In this document: positions 1 to 9,275 of the stretch, piece by piece | Layout of the letters: each line of letters opens with the position of its first letter | Position numbering within the stretch: the first letter of the stretch is position 1 | Origin: Cristatella mucedo | Taxonomy: Eukaryota; Bryozoa; Phylactolaemata; Cristatellidae | NCBI GenBank assembly: GCA_009760855.2 | Contig: WPIO01000007.1 | Span: 12,035,001-12,083,500, forward strand | DNA: 48,500 bases | Direction: 5' to 3' | Notes under the pieces: model-generated | Told to the model about the DNA's origin: nothing | Databases searched by the model: none | What the model saw: the letters and a program-made list of their open reading frames with translations, nothing else | Translations under genes and position numbers: made by a program

Positions 1-123
1 GGTGGCTCATCCACTAGGAATCAATTTAGCCATAAATTCGCCGTCTGTACCGGTTGGGGCGTAGGAATAGCGGGCGGCCGAGGCAAATGCTTTCTGCCGC
101 TGGCTCCGCCACCGAATCGGCGG
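1..123. other. Unassigned left edge
   Basis: No gene or repeat is recognised before the TAA-repeat tail that begins at about 124. Confidence 0.3.
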
Positions 124-418
124 TAATAATAATAATAATAACAATAATAATAATACACTTAAAAAAGCACCCTCAGAGAAATCAATCTCTCTCTCTCTCT
201 AGGCGCTTTACATTTGCTGCAAAGGGAAATGCAAATGAATGGTGAGTAATATCATGCTTGATAAACAAGCAACATGAATAATATGGTTAGGGGTGACATG
301 CACAGGGTCAGCATCCAAGTGTGGTTAGTGGCAGCATGCACAGTGTCAGCACGCATAAGCACATAAGGACGAATCACAGGGACCCACTAAATGCTGTCCC
401 AAATTGGTGCGTTTTTAG
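124..418 (-). mobile_element. LINE family 1 (CR1/L2-like) 3' end fragment
   Basis: On the minus strand this is the 3' untranslated end of the same LINE family seen intact at 9712-11354. From right to left it shows the landmark ACTAAATGCTGT, the CACAGTGTCAGCACGCATAAGC block, the conserved GCAAATGTAAAGCGCCTAG hairpin, and a TAA/TTA repeat tail. The internal TCTCTT of the tail has expanded here to a short CT run (about 187-200). No coding sequence remains, so this is a strongly 5'-truncated copy. Confidence 0.85.
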
Positions 419-433
419 AGATTCTATCAGATA

Positions 434-502
434 ATAATAGCTAATCATAATACTAATGATAAAACCTTTTTATAGCACCCTAAGAGAACCTTGCATCCTA
501 GA
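434..502 (-). mobile_element. Second CR1/L2-type 3' tail remnant
   Basis: An AT-rich stretch is followed by TTTTTATAGCACCCTAAGAGAA, the reverse complement of the AGAG-rich hairpin that ends the LINE and SINE-B copies in this window. It is too short to assign to LINE or SINE. Confidence 0.45.
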
Positions 503-540
503 CTCGTTACGTAGCTGTGGTGTAGTGCTATGAAAAAGAC

Positions 541-706
541 TAGCTGATTTGACAGCCTTTTTTTGCACAGCGACAGAAGAGCCTTTACGGCTATCGCCAC
601 CGCTTGCAGTGGCGATAAGGAATCGCCCTAAGCAGGATTCGAACCCACGATCTTGGGACCGAGGTAGTTAAAAGCAACTTACCCTTACCTAGGGTGCCAT
701 CGTGGT
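541..706 (-). mobile_element. SINE-A, tRNA-derived, near full length
   Basis: Read on the minus strand, a degenerate polymerase III A box is followed by a B box (reverse complement of GGATTCGAACC at about 633-645). A body follows with a perfect 9-bp inverted repeat (TATCGCCAC at 592-600, GTGGCGATA at 609-617), and then the family tail AGGCTGT..AATCAGCTA. The closest relative is 43528-43690 on the plus strand. It is a non-coding retroposon that needs a LINE reverse transcriptase in trans. Confidence 0.8.
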
Positions 707-2172
707 TCACCGCGGCTACTGCTATGGCCGCGCGACCATTGACCGCTACTTCGGGTTGCGGCGCGAAGGGCGCAACGTTCCGAAACCGGAAGCTCGCACC
801 GAGCCAACAACCACGATACAGCGCTCGATAAACTGCTCGCAGTGCTAACAGCAGCACCGTATCGGAAAACGCAAGCCGACAATAGCCTGTTTATTACGGC
901 TGATACGACAGGCGACTTCCAACAGACTCGTCTAACTCGGCTTATGGCTCATGCACAGCGCTAGGACTCACCGACCGGCAGACAATTACTTCAAGAGAGT
1001 GGCTCGGTCAAGACCGCGCCTTATGCACAAAAAATGGCACCGTCGTAAGTGTCATACAATAATCTCGCAAAAAACATAACCATAAATCGCGTCGCTCACA
1101 ATTGCTGGCCCATCGGGGCGATCTCGTAAGCGGCTCTCAGTTCAATTCAGCGGCCGAGCTCGTAGTCGGTAGTCACGGTTCAGCGGTCGAGCGCGGAGCG
1201 GCGCTGCAGCGCAGCGTTCGAGGCGAGCAGTGGTCGCTCACCGGAGCCGGGCTGGCTCGCCATCTGCATTGGCATCGTCATCGCCATCGGCCTGCCGCGC
1301 GCCAGTCTCTCACGCGCTGCGCGTTTCGATTAAATCGACCGCGACAGACGACGCAGCGTCTGCCCTTCTCGCCTCGTGGCTCGATCTAATCGCTTCGTCT
1401 CAAGCTTATTGTTCGACGAAGGGAGATCGTCCATCCGCTGCGTGGGCTGCACGAGGCTCTGCAGTCGGGTTCCACTGACGGCGATCAGCTGACCGCGACA
1501 GCTCCGCCTGGCCGAGAGAGGCGGTGTCGGAGCGCATCTCGCGCTCTTGTCGTGCTTCCGTACAAAGTTCAAGTGTCCCCGCGCAATCACGAGCTTGCTA
1601 GACTTAATATTAAGAAAGGCCCGAGACCTCTGAAGTACTGCTGTCTCGGCGCCTAGGAGAACGAAGCAGACAACGAAATTTGGTCGCACCTGATGGCATC
1701 AAATCGCTTGAATAGCCTGTATCGCGCGAGAGAGTTCGTCGACGACTGATAATTTAGCTCGTGATTAAGCTTCTAAAATATTTAAAAAAAAACGACGCTA
1801 CGGTTCCACTAGATTTTGAAGATTCGCTGATTTATCTGCTGCGGAAATGGAGACAACCTTCCGCAACTACTACGCAGGGTCTGCTAGCCTGGATCGACGC
1901 TGCAGATTGAGTTCGCCAGCCTCGATGAACTGAACAAAGCCAGGTTCAAATTAAGACAGTCCGGGTTCAAATTAAGGAGACCGACCGAATCGCGCTCACT
2001 GGCTCGCCGACAAAATTCTATGACTCACTTGCCATCTGCTCCCCATACATAACTAAAATCATCCAAACTTGTCAATTCCTCAGCCGACACCCCAGTCGCG
2101 CTAAGCCGTTCGCGAACGAACGCGCTCCCATGATCGAAGCAAAGCCACGCAACTCTTAGTTCTGAAGTCAAG
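707..2172. other. Intergenic, GC-rich, no gene recognised
   Basis: Several short open frames on both strands here are arginine/alanine-rich readings of GC-rich DNA with no domain or splice support. A paired phrase GGTTCAAATTAA occurs twice at about 1943-1975. Otherwise nothing is seen. Confidence 0.4.
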
Positions 2173-2395
2173 CGATAACAATAATCATAAGACATTTGTA
2201 CAGCGCTACCAGAGAGATAAATCTCTCTCTCTCTCTCTGTGTCTGTGTCTCTGTCTCTCTCTGTCTCTGTCTCTCTGTCTGTCTCTGTCTCTCTCTGTCT
2301 CGGTCTCTCTCTGTCTCTCTCTCTCTGTGTCTCTTTGTCTGTCTCTGTCTCTGTCTCTCTGTCTCTGTCTCGGTCTGTCTCTGTCTCTGTCTCTG

Positions 2396-2484
<89 letters not shown>

Positions 2485-2515
2485 GTCTCTGTCTCTGTCT
2501 CTGTCTCTGTCTCTG

Positions 2516-2600
<85 letters not shown>

Positions 2601-2630
2601 GCTCTACATAAGCTCTACGGGAAGCATGTC
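2173..2630 (-). mobile_element. SINE-B/LINE tail remnant split by a CT microsatellite
   Basis: The left flank reads ACAATAATCATAAGACATTTGTACAGCGCT followed by an AGAGAGATAAATCTCTCT hairpin. The right flank resumes with GGCTCTACATAAGCTCTACGGG. Together they align loosely with minus-strand SINE-B tails such as 40035-40105. The microsatellite therefore appears to have grown inside a retroposon tail. Confidence 0.45.
2223..2598. repeat. CT / GTCT compound microsatellite, about 375 bp
   Basis: A variable TCTG/TCTC first part (2223-2415) is followed by pure CT, a (GTCTCT)n block at about 2478-2537, and pure CT again. Long Leu/Ser/Cys frames across it are translations of the repeat and not genes. 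Confidence 0.95.
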
Positions 2631-3082
2631 AAAATGACGAGCGACGAAATGCGCAGCAAGGCGCGCCGGTGCGTGCGTGCCTGCGATTTATAACTCTAAA
2701 GGCGTGTGCCGGTTAGTAGTTTGCATGAGCTTGCGCTGCACTTTAATCCGACGCTGATAGAGGAATGCCTATGACTTGTTGTTAAGCTCTGCTGCGCTTT
2801 CTCTTAAGCAGCGCTTCTCGCTGTCGCCGTCTGTTGGTCGCATCGCGTGAACCGCGATGGCCACGTGCCCCCCTCCTTTGCAGCGAGCTCTTGCCCGTTC
2901 GCCGCATGGCCGCAGCGATTGCTCTGCGTAAAGCGTTCGGACTTTGTCACTGTCGCAGCGGCATTTCTTCAGTAGTAAGCCCACTGCTGCCATCACCAGC
3001 TATAACTCGCTACAGATCGCGAGCGTACACAACTGGAGGCGGCGACGGCCTGCTTCAGGCATCGTCAGGCGCCATCCCAACG
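2631..3082. other. Intergenic, no gene recognised
   Basis: Mixed GC sequence with short shadow frames only. No repeat family was recognised. Confidence 0.35.
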
Positions 3083-3141
3083 ATGATAATAAATAATAAG
3101 ATTAGCTGGTTCAATAGCCTCCTTTATATAAGCATCTCTCC
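3083..3141 (-). mobile_element. SINE-A tail remnant
   Basis: ATAATAAATAATAAG precedes ATTAGCTGGTTCAATAGCCTC, the reverse complement of the SINE-A tail (GAGGCT.TTGAATCAGCTA). The head and body are not recognisable. Confidence 0.4.
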
Positions 3142-3785
3142 GCCTCCTTTATAGTCATGTAGAGATCGACACCGTAGCAGCCGTGCGTTACAGCGAACGT
3201 GCATTGGAGGCGACTTAGCCTCTCAGCTTTGGCTACTCCCGAGAATTGGCACACTTCTTAAGCGCGACGAAGCTGCATACGGAGTCGGACAATCGCTCGG
3301 CATCCGGGTCCGATATAGCTACGCATTGGCAGCGTCGTCTGCTGCTCGGGGCGACCGGCGATGTGAACAGCGCGGAGGCGTCGGCTTCGAGAGCGAGCTC
3401 GCAGCCCACGTGCTGAGTTGGCTCGCTCTCGACGCAAGGCAGATTGCGCAGCGGGCGCGGACGTCGCTTCAGACGGCGGATGGAGCTGCATCTCAATCGC
3501 CGGCCGCTGCGCGGCTAGCGTTGGCTGGCAGCGAAGCGGCCGGCGCGCGCACAAGCGGCGAGCATCCGCTTTCGACAGGACAGGACCGGACAGCCGCCCG
3601 AAGGCAAGCGCGGCAGCCAGCGCGTTGTCGTCGCGGTCGGCATCCATCAGTCACAGGCCGTCGCCGGGGATGGCCGCTTGATTGATTGCATCGCCGTCGC
3701 CACCGCTACGGTCGCAGCCGTTGCCTCCGTATGTGCAGTTTCCTCTGGTGGTACCTGACAGGGTGGGTGGCTGGGGGGGGGAGGT

Positions 3786-3793
3786 TGACGTCA
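3786..3793. promoter_or_regulatory. Palindromic TGACGTCA (CRE-type) site
   Basis: A perfect 8-bp CRE/bZIP palindrome about 0.7 kb upstream of the Hox4 TATA box. A second identical site lies in the Hox4 intron at 5653. Function is inferred from the motif only. Confidence 0.35.
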
Positions 3794-4164
3794 GCAGCTC
3801 AGTGCGAAACGTCCTGCCTTTATACCCCCCCCCGCCCCACAAAACAGCCACAGAGGAACGTCGCCGGATCTCGCGAAACGCTCCAGCTGACGGGGAGGGA
3901 GAGGGCGCGGCCGCAGCCAACGGGGACCTCCGGGGCGCTCGTGGCCTGTGCGCGCGTGACACACGCGCGAGAAGCGGTGGTCGCTCCGCCTCGCGCCCAC
4001 GCTAGCCATCTACAAGCCGGCGCTAGCGTCTGCGTCGTCCCGGCGAGTCTCGCGGCGCGCATGCTTTCGGGCAGTGCACACACTTCCGGCCACCGGTGCA
4101 TTCCGCAGGGAAACGCTTTCGAGCGCGAGGATTGCGTGCGCGCGGACGGCCAGCGCCTGCACGC

Positions 4165-4179
4165 CACGTGCGCCACGTG
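4165..4179. promoter_or_regulatory. Tandem CACGTG E-boxes
   Basis: CACGTG occurs at 4165-4170 and 4174-4179, each within GCCACGTGC, about 330 bases upstream of the TATA box. The motif binds bHLH factors in general. Use here is not demonstrated. Confidence 0.35.
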
Positions 4180-4500
4180 CTTTGTCCGCCGGAGTGGCGA
4201 TTTCGAGAGAGCGCGCGCGCGAGCGAGCGACGCCGCCAAGGCTAGCTAGCTAGCTAGCTAGGTTAGACTTGCCGTCCGCGCCCCGGAGGACGGGAGGGGG
4301 CGCTGCGGTCGCTGCGGGGAGCTTTGGAGGGGCAGAGGGCGGGCGGCGAGCGGTCAACCATTCGTCACTGTTGACGTGGCTGCCGACATATTGGCTGCCG
4401 CCGAGCTGCCGGGGCGCACAGGTGAGTGGTCGGCGCCTCGCCGAGCGCGTCGGTGCCCGGCTCTCGCATTTTATTCGTCGGCGCCCGGAGGACTGTGACG

Positions 4501-4508
4501 TATAAAAA
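4501..4508 (+). promoter_or_regulatory. TATA box of the Hox4 gene
   Basis: TATAAAAA stands alone in GC-rich DNA, 74 bases above the start codon, preceded by GTGACG. Initiation about 30 bases downstream would fall near GTTATTTG or the TCATTAG at 4544-4550, giving a very short 5' leader. This is inference from spacing. Confidence 0.6.
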
Positions 4509-4559
4509 GCTCGGCGTCCGCGCGATGAGTTATTTGAAAACGGTCATTAGGACGAGCGG

Positions 4560-4577
4560 TAATTAGAGCTTATTTAT
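4560..4577 (+). promoter_or_regulatory. Homeodomain-type sites in the Hox4 leader
   Basis: TAATTA (4560-4565), closely followed by TTATTTAT (4570-4577), lies within 25 bases of the ATG. Such AT cores are typical Hox/Cdx binding sequences and could serve feedback control. They may equally be leader sequence. Confidence 0.35.
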
Positions 4578-4581
4578 CATC

Positions 4582-5059
4582 ATGAGCGCTTTTTTAATGC
4601 CACAAGTACCGTACGGTGACCAGGCGGCTCTCGACTTCACCAACCCGTACGCTGTCTCGAGACAACAGCAGCAGCAGGACTACTACAGGGCGGCCGCCGC
4701 CGCAGCCGCCGCCGCAGCCGCCGCCGCCGGTCCGTATGGATACGCGACGACTTCGAGCGACGGCTCGGAGAGAAGGTACGAAGATGCGTCTCACGGCCAG
4801 AGCCTGCCGGACTTCTATCTGCCGCAAGCGTTCGCCAGTCACGTCGGCGCTCCGCCGTCGGCGAGCGCCGCGGCGAACGACGCCGGCGGCCCAGCCGCTC
4901 TCGCGGCCGGCGGCGCCGCCGGCGTCGGCAGCAGTGCTAACGGCGGAGGTGGCGGCCACGCGGGTTCGGTCGCATACGGGACGAGCGGCTCGTCGTCATC
5001 GTCGTCGTCGTCGCTCTGCCATCCTATCTACCCGTGGATGAAGAAGCTGCACGTCGGAT
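4582..5059 (+). CDS. Hox4 (Dfd): Hox4 / Deformed homeobox protein, exon 1
   Basis: This encodes residues 1-159 plus the first base of codon 160 of an inferred 267-residue homeodomain transcription factor that acts in the nucleus in anterior-posterior patterning. The start ATG at 4582 gives MSAFLM, matching the SxFLM opening of Hox4/Deformed proteins. A Q run (28-32), an alanine run (37-49), Gly/Ala-rich low complexity and a serine run (137-144) follow. The Pbx/Extradenticle-binding hexapeptide IYPWM (149-153) is followed by KKLHVG, as in group 4. A strong donor (GAT|GTGAGT, cut after 5059) ends the exon in phase 1. Joining to 6901 keeps frame. Hox5/Scr was considered, but the residues after the homeodomain favour Hox4. 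Confidence 0.93.
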
Positions 5060-5506
5060 GTGAGTAGAATCCTTCGTCGAGCGACGTCTTCGCAGGCGCG
5101 CGCGAAAGCCACCCAGCCGGCCGGCTGGCCGGCTGGGCGCAGCAAACGCGTGGCGACGAGCTCGCCTCATGCCCCTATCATGCCGGCGGCTGCGGAGGCG
5201 GAGGCGGCGGCGGAGGCGGCGGCATTGCGAGCGCTCGGCAAATGTCAATGGCGCTAGCGCGGCCCCAGTGTTGGCGTAGCTAGCGGCGCGATTTTCGACT
5301 CACTCCGCTGGGTCTGCGTCGGCACGCGCTGTGTTATTGTGCGACCAGCCCGCCGCCCCATCCCAATGTCGCCGCTGCTCTCGAGGCGAAACAAACGGCG
5401 CAGGTAGCTGGCGAGCTTCGCTGTGCAGGAAAGCTCCGACCGAGGCCTCGATTCGCCGACCGCGTGGCGATGTACAATGCAGAGCTGGTGCGACCGAAAG
5501 ACGACG

Positions 5507-5561
<55 letters not shown>

Positions 5562-6900
5562 GAAGAATGCACTCTTAGTGAGGACGCGTCTTTTTCAATA
5601 GGAAGTCAAACGCACGCCCCCAATCGGTCGAGATGCCCGCTGTCCCTTGGGGTGACGTCAGCGGCACCCCTGAGACGGCTCGGGACGGGCGCCGCTCAAC
5701 AGCTCGGCATGCGGAAGCTTAGCTGGAGGAGCAGCGGCCTTGGTCAATGCGTGAGCGCTCGCGCGAGTCGGGATCCGGCGCTCGCCGCCATGCGAGCGCC
5801 GAGCTGGAGTCTGCTTCCGGTGCATCAATCCGGGCCTCCCGGTGTGGTCAGCTCGAAAGCTCTATATATGCATATATGGATAGAATCGTCCAGCTAAGCC
5901 GCAGCTCCGCCCGATTCGGCGGGGCGACACGCGGGCTAGGCAGCCCGAACCCCCCCCCCTTGCTAGCCGCTCCGCCTCGCCGGCTCGCGCGACTTCCCGG
6001 ACGCGCTAAGCCGCCCGCAGCCGATCGCTCGGCATCGCGGCGGGCGGCTGTGGCGAAGGATGGCGGACGGGTCGGGCGGCGGTCGCGGCGTCAGCTGAAG
6101 CGTATCCAAGTGTGTCCTCGGCTCATCCTATTGCGGGCTTACGCCAGCGCTTGTGTCTCGATGCTTACCGAGCTTGCGCCGCTAGTTCCGCCCTCCGCGA
6201 TGGCGCCGGTGAATGCTCGTCACCTGCGTTCGTGGGGGGGGGGGCGCTGACGCCCGACCGTGCGCGCCGCCCGCTTTAGAGTGAGCCCCTGAGTGTAGAG
6301 CGTAGCGCGCGCTAGCCGTTGGCGACGTGTCACCAGCTCATCGCAGTGGCAGTCGCAACGTCCGCTGCACGCACCGCGTTCCAACGCTCGTCGTGTGAGC
6401 GGCTTATAACATTCTTTGAGCTCTCCATCGGACACTACGTAGTGGCGTACTTGTCGTCCGATTCGTTGAGTGCATGTCGATAAAAGAACGACACGTGCTG
6501 CAGCAGGTCGTTGCGTTGACAGCGAGCGCATTCGTTTCTATATTTCAAGATTCGCTGCGTTCTTACCCTACGGGTGGGGTGCTAGCAATTCGAGACCCAG
6601 GACGTCGCGTGCTCAAGTCCTGAAGGCGGGACTGATAGGTGCTAAGCATATTCTAGCGCCATGTAAATACGACCGGCAAACAGTATAGATTTTACTCGTT
6701 TTTCCCCAAAGGGGTTTTTCCCCAAACGGGCACCACCCCGGTCCGCTGAGTCAGTGCGTGAACGAGCCGCGTCCAGCGCCGACGTGCCGCTCCGCTGGGC
6801 GTCAGCTCGCTCGCTCGCTCGCGGCAGGCAGCATCTTTCGCTCTCGGCGTTCGCGTCTGACGGCAGCGCGCGCGTGCCCTCTTCGTCCGCGTCTCTGCAG
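5060..6900 (+). other. Hox4 intron, 1841 bp
   Basis: It starts GTGAGT and ends in a pyrimidine-rich TCTCTGCAG acceptor, separating hexapeptide and homeobox exons as is usual in Hox genes. No transposon is recognised inside. It holds a perfect 11-bp inverted repeat (5112-5137), a GA microsatellite, a CRE palindrome (5653-5660), an ATATATGCATATAT palindrome (about 5864-5877), short C and G runs (about 5950-5959, 6234-6245) and a repeated GTTTTTCCCC near 6714. Frames inside it are GC-rich shadows. Confidence 0.85.
5511..5559. repeat. (GA)n microsatellite in the Hox4 intron
   Basis: An uninterrupted GA run of about 49 bases. GA tracts can bind GAGA-type factors in arthropods. No function is shown here. 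Confidence 0.9.
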
Positions 6901-7226
6901 CCAGCGTGGGATTCGAGGGCGAGTCGAAGCGGACGCGCACGGCGTACACGCGGCATCAGATCCTCGAGCTGGAGAAGGAGTTCCACTTCAACCGCTACCT
7001 GACGCGGCGGCGGCGCATCGAGATAGCGCACACGCTCTGCCTCAGCGAGCGCCAGATCAAGATCTGGTTCCAGAACCGACGCATGAAGTGGAAAAAGGAG
7101 CACAAGCTGCCAAACACCAAGGGCCGCCTGCCCGAGGTCGGCGTGCCCGGCGGCGGCTCGTTCGCCGGCGACAAGCTGGACGGCATCGACTCGACGTCGA
7201 GCGGCAGCAGCTGCGACGAAATTTAG
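6901..7226 (+). CDS. Hox4 (Dfd): Hox4 / Deformed homeobox protein, exon 2 (homeodomain)
   Basis: The acceptor TCTCTGCAG|CC at 6900/6901 completes codon 160 (T+CC, Ser). The frame then runs through a complete 60-residue homeodomain (6924-7103, residues 168-227) to TAG at 7224-7226. Helix 3 is intact, with I47, Q50, N51 and M54 in [13 protein letters not shown], so Antennapedia-class TAAT-core binding is expected. The flank KLPNTKGR directly after the homeodomain is the classical Hox4 signature and separates it from Hox5/Scr. The C-terminal tail is short (about 40 residues, Gly/Ser-rich, ending CDEI). The next AG (6904) would break frame. No frameshift or stop is seen. Confidence 0.95.
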
Positions 7227-9042
7227 GCAACGGTGGCGGCGGCGACGATGGTCGGTGACGCTCGCCCGGCGACGCTCGGCGTTCGTCGGTGCCGAACCGG
7301 CGTCGCCAGCTCGCACCCTGACGTGGCGGGCCAGTGTTGTCGACGTGAGTCGCAGTCCGGTCGGAAGAGCCGAGAGCGTTGCTGGCCGCGCCCGCGGCGA
7401 ACTGTCTGCCGCCTCGCGTCGCGTCGCGCGACGGGCGACGGACGGCGACCGCCATTTGCGGGTGGCGCTCAGGCAAGCTGAACGAGCGCGGTGTGCCAGC
7501 CGCGGGCGGAGGCAGGCGTACATTCGGCGGCTGCGACGACGGTTGTGTCGACCCCGGCTACGGCGGCAGCAGCCATCGCGAACGCAACGGCGAGTGCAGC
7601 GCTCGCCCGGAGGGGAAATCGAGCGAGCTCGAAATGCCGGCCCCGATCTGCCCATTCTACGTCTGGCCATTCTCGCGGCCGCCCGAGCGGAAGTGGTCGG
7701 GTGTTAGCCGGTTCGCGGCCAAGCGCCGCTCGCTGACCCGCCGCTCGCCAAGGAGCGGTCGGAAGTGTCTGCGCAACTTTGCAGCCCTCCTACCGGAGAT
7801 ATTGAGCCTCTTCGAGGCCGAGGAAGTAGCCGACTCTCTCTGCCCGCCTGGGTGGCGACGCGCGACCGCACGCGTTCGCACCAGGATTCGGAGCCAGACG
7901 AGCGGCGTCTCCGAATCGTCCCCCGTCGCACCGCGGCGTTTGCCGGCCGCCGAGCGGTCTCCGAGCGGCCTGCGATAGACGTGCGCAGCAAGAGGAGAAG
8001 CGGCGAGAACTGCTTTTCACATGCCTGACATTCACGCTACGACGCTTTCTGCGTTCGCGAATACCTTTTTTTCGCCGCGCGCGCTCGCGCTTCCCGACTT
8101 AAGCCACTTTTGGCCGGTTGTGAGGCTTTAGGCCCCTATAGAGTTAGGTGGACGACGAACGGTTTTGATTGTATCGCGGCCCTGCAGCCGCAGCCCCGGC
8201 TTCGAGCTGGCGCGCTCGCGTCGCACGCTGACCTCCAGCCGATCTCCAGCTTCCACGACGGCCGCGAGCGGAAGCACCTGCATCCGGCGGCGGTAGTCTG
8301 TCCGGCTTCCGGTAAGCTGCGACGCACTGAAGGGAGGCGGGCGGGCGGGCGGGCGGGCGGGCGGGCGTGCGGGGCAGGCCCGGCTGTCTGGGACGCTAAC
8401 CCGGTCGGCGCCGTCCGCTGCTTGGACCGCGCCTTCTCCAGTCGTCCTCGGATCTCCGCCGCCGCCGCGGTGCAGCCTGAGCACGAGGCCGCCGCTGCGG
8501 ATCATTAATCGTGACTCGATGCGTCGCCGGCAGGAGACTGCGGGATTAACCTCGATCGTTCGTCGTAAGTCTCTCGAGCCGAGTCGAGGTTTCTAAAGCC
8601 GGCAGGGCGGCGCGAGTTCACGCCGCCCTGCCGCGCAGCTACGTGCCTGCGTCTGCCGCCGAAGTGATTTCCTCGGCGCCGGAGCCGACTTAGCAACGCA
8701 TTTGCCGGAGCCGCTCGCAGCCGCCGCCGCCGCCGCGTCGCGCTCGACTTTCGCGTGCGAGCCGGTCGTTCGCGCGATGCGACGTAAGGGCGCATGCGTC
8801 GTCGCGCTGCCGCAAGCAGGTTACAATGGTTGCGCGTCGCCCGAGCTACGTATGTATCTACGGCGCGTACGGAAAGTGGCGGCCGAAGGTACCAGCTCGA
8901 GCGCGGTCGCCTCACACACCCGGCGAGATTCGACGGCGTTCGCGTCGACGGCGACCATAGACCACGCACTGTCGGCAAGGTCGCAGTACGCTCTTCATGC
9001 GGGCGTTGCCAATATGCTGCGTCGAAATGGCGAAAAAAACTA
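7227..9042. other. GC-rich 3' flank / possible 3' UTR of Hox4
   Basis: Transposon-free GC-rich DNA follows the stop codon. I found no canonical AATAAA on the plus strand here, so the transcript end is not placed. It contains a GGCGGGC run (8338-8368). Many overlapping Arg/Ala/Ser-rich frames on both strands are compositional and are left out. Confidence 0.5.
8338..8368. repeat. (GGGC)n tract, G-quadruplex-like
   Basis: Seven or so GGGC units in direct succession fit the G3N1 quadruplex pattern. It lies 1.1 kb downstream of the Hox4 stop. Confidence 0.8.
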
Positions 9043-9119
9043 AAGAATAGCTGATTCAACGTATCAATAATGTTCACGTCTCTTTTAGAGAACTTGGCGT
9101 ACCCCTCAAAGTTACAGTA
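9043..9119 (-). mobile_element. SINE-A tail remnant
   Basis: AATAGCTGATTCAACG at the left matches the SINE-A 3' signature in reverse. The rest is too diverged to align. It directly abuts a SINE-B-like head. Confidence 0.35.
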
Positions 9120-9275
9120 CGTAGCAAGAGCCTTGGCGGCTACGGTGCTCGCCTTAAGACCAAGATCAAGGTGCTCACCTACCTTATACGACAGAAGTCG
9201 TAGGCTCGAGCCCTGCGGCATGTGTGAAGCATCTGGATAGAGATATAGTTATCTATGCATATTAATTGCACTTTG
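9120..9275 (+). mobile_element. SINE-B-like tRNA-derived element
   Basis: A tRNA-like head (CTTGGCGGCTACGGTGCTCGCC) and a B-box-like GGCTCGAGCCC at about 9202-9212 are followed by GCATGTGTGAAGCATCTGGATAGAGAT, the SINE-B/LINE-type tail, then an AT-rich end. It compares with 27810-27935. Confidence 0.55.

Larger units (their letters stand above)
3142..4493. other. GC-rich 5' flank of the Hox4 gene
   Basis: A strongly GC-rich, CpG-rich stretch without transposons. It contains a palindromic CRE-type site (3786), a paired CACGTG (4165-4179) and a (CTAG)n run (about 4241-4260). The overlapping frames on both strands are compositional. It is likely regulatory or 5' flanking DNA, which is inferred from position only. 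Confidence 0.5.

Noticed and set aside
2196-2693. Long Leu/Ser/Cys open frames
   Set aside because: They are translations of the CT microsatellite in all three frames.
3233-4249. Overlapping frames up to 187 codons on both strands upstream of Hox4
   Set aside because: GC-rich composition yields Arg/Ala/Ser-rich readings in many frames at once. No domain, splice or start support.
1-4500. miR-10, normally between Hox5 and Hox4
   Set aside because: I looked for its conserved mature sequence on both strands upstream of Hox4 and did not find it. GTAGAGATCGAC near 3162 and CTACAGATCGCG near 3011 are not matches.
6901-7226. Assignment to Scr/Hox5 instead of Hox4
   Set aside because: The homeodomain is similar to both, but KLPNTKGR after it and the MSAFLM N-terminus fit Hox4/Deformed.
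6642-7670. 342-codon minus-strand frame over Hox4 exon 2
   Set aside because: It is the antisense shadow of the GC-rich homeobox exon and flank.
7255-8035. Several 80-199 codon frames downstream of Hox4
   Set aside because: Mutually overlapping, Arg-rich and without recognisable domains.
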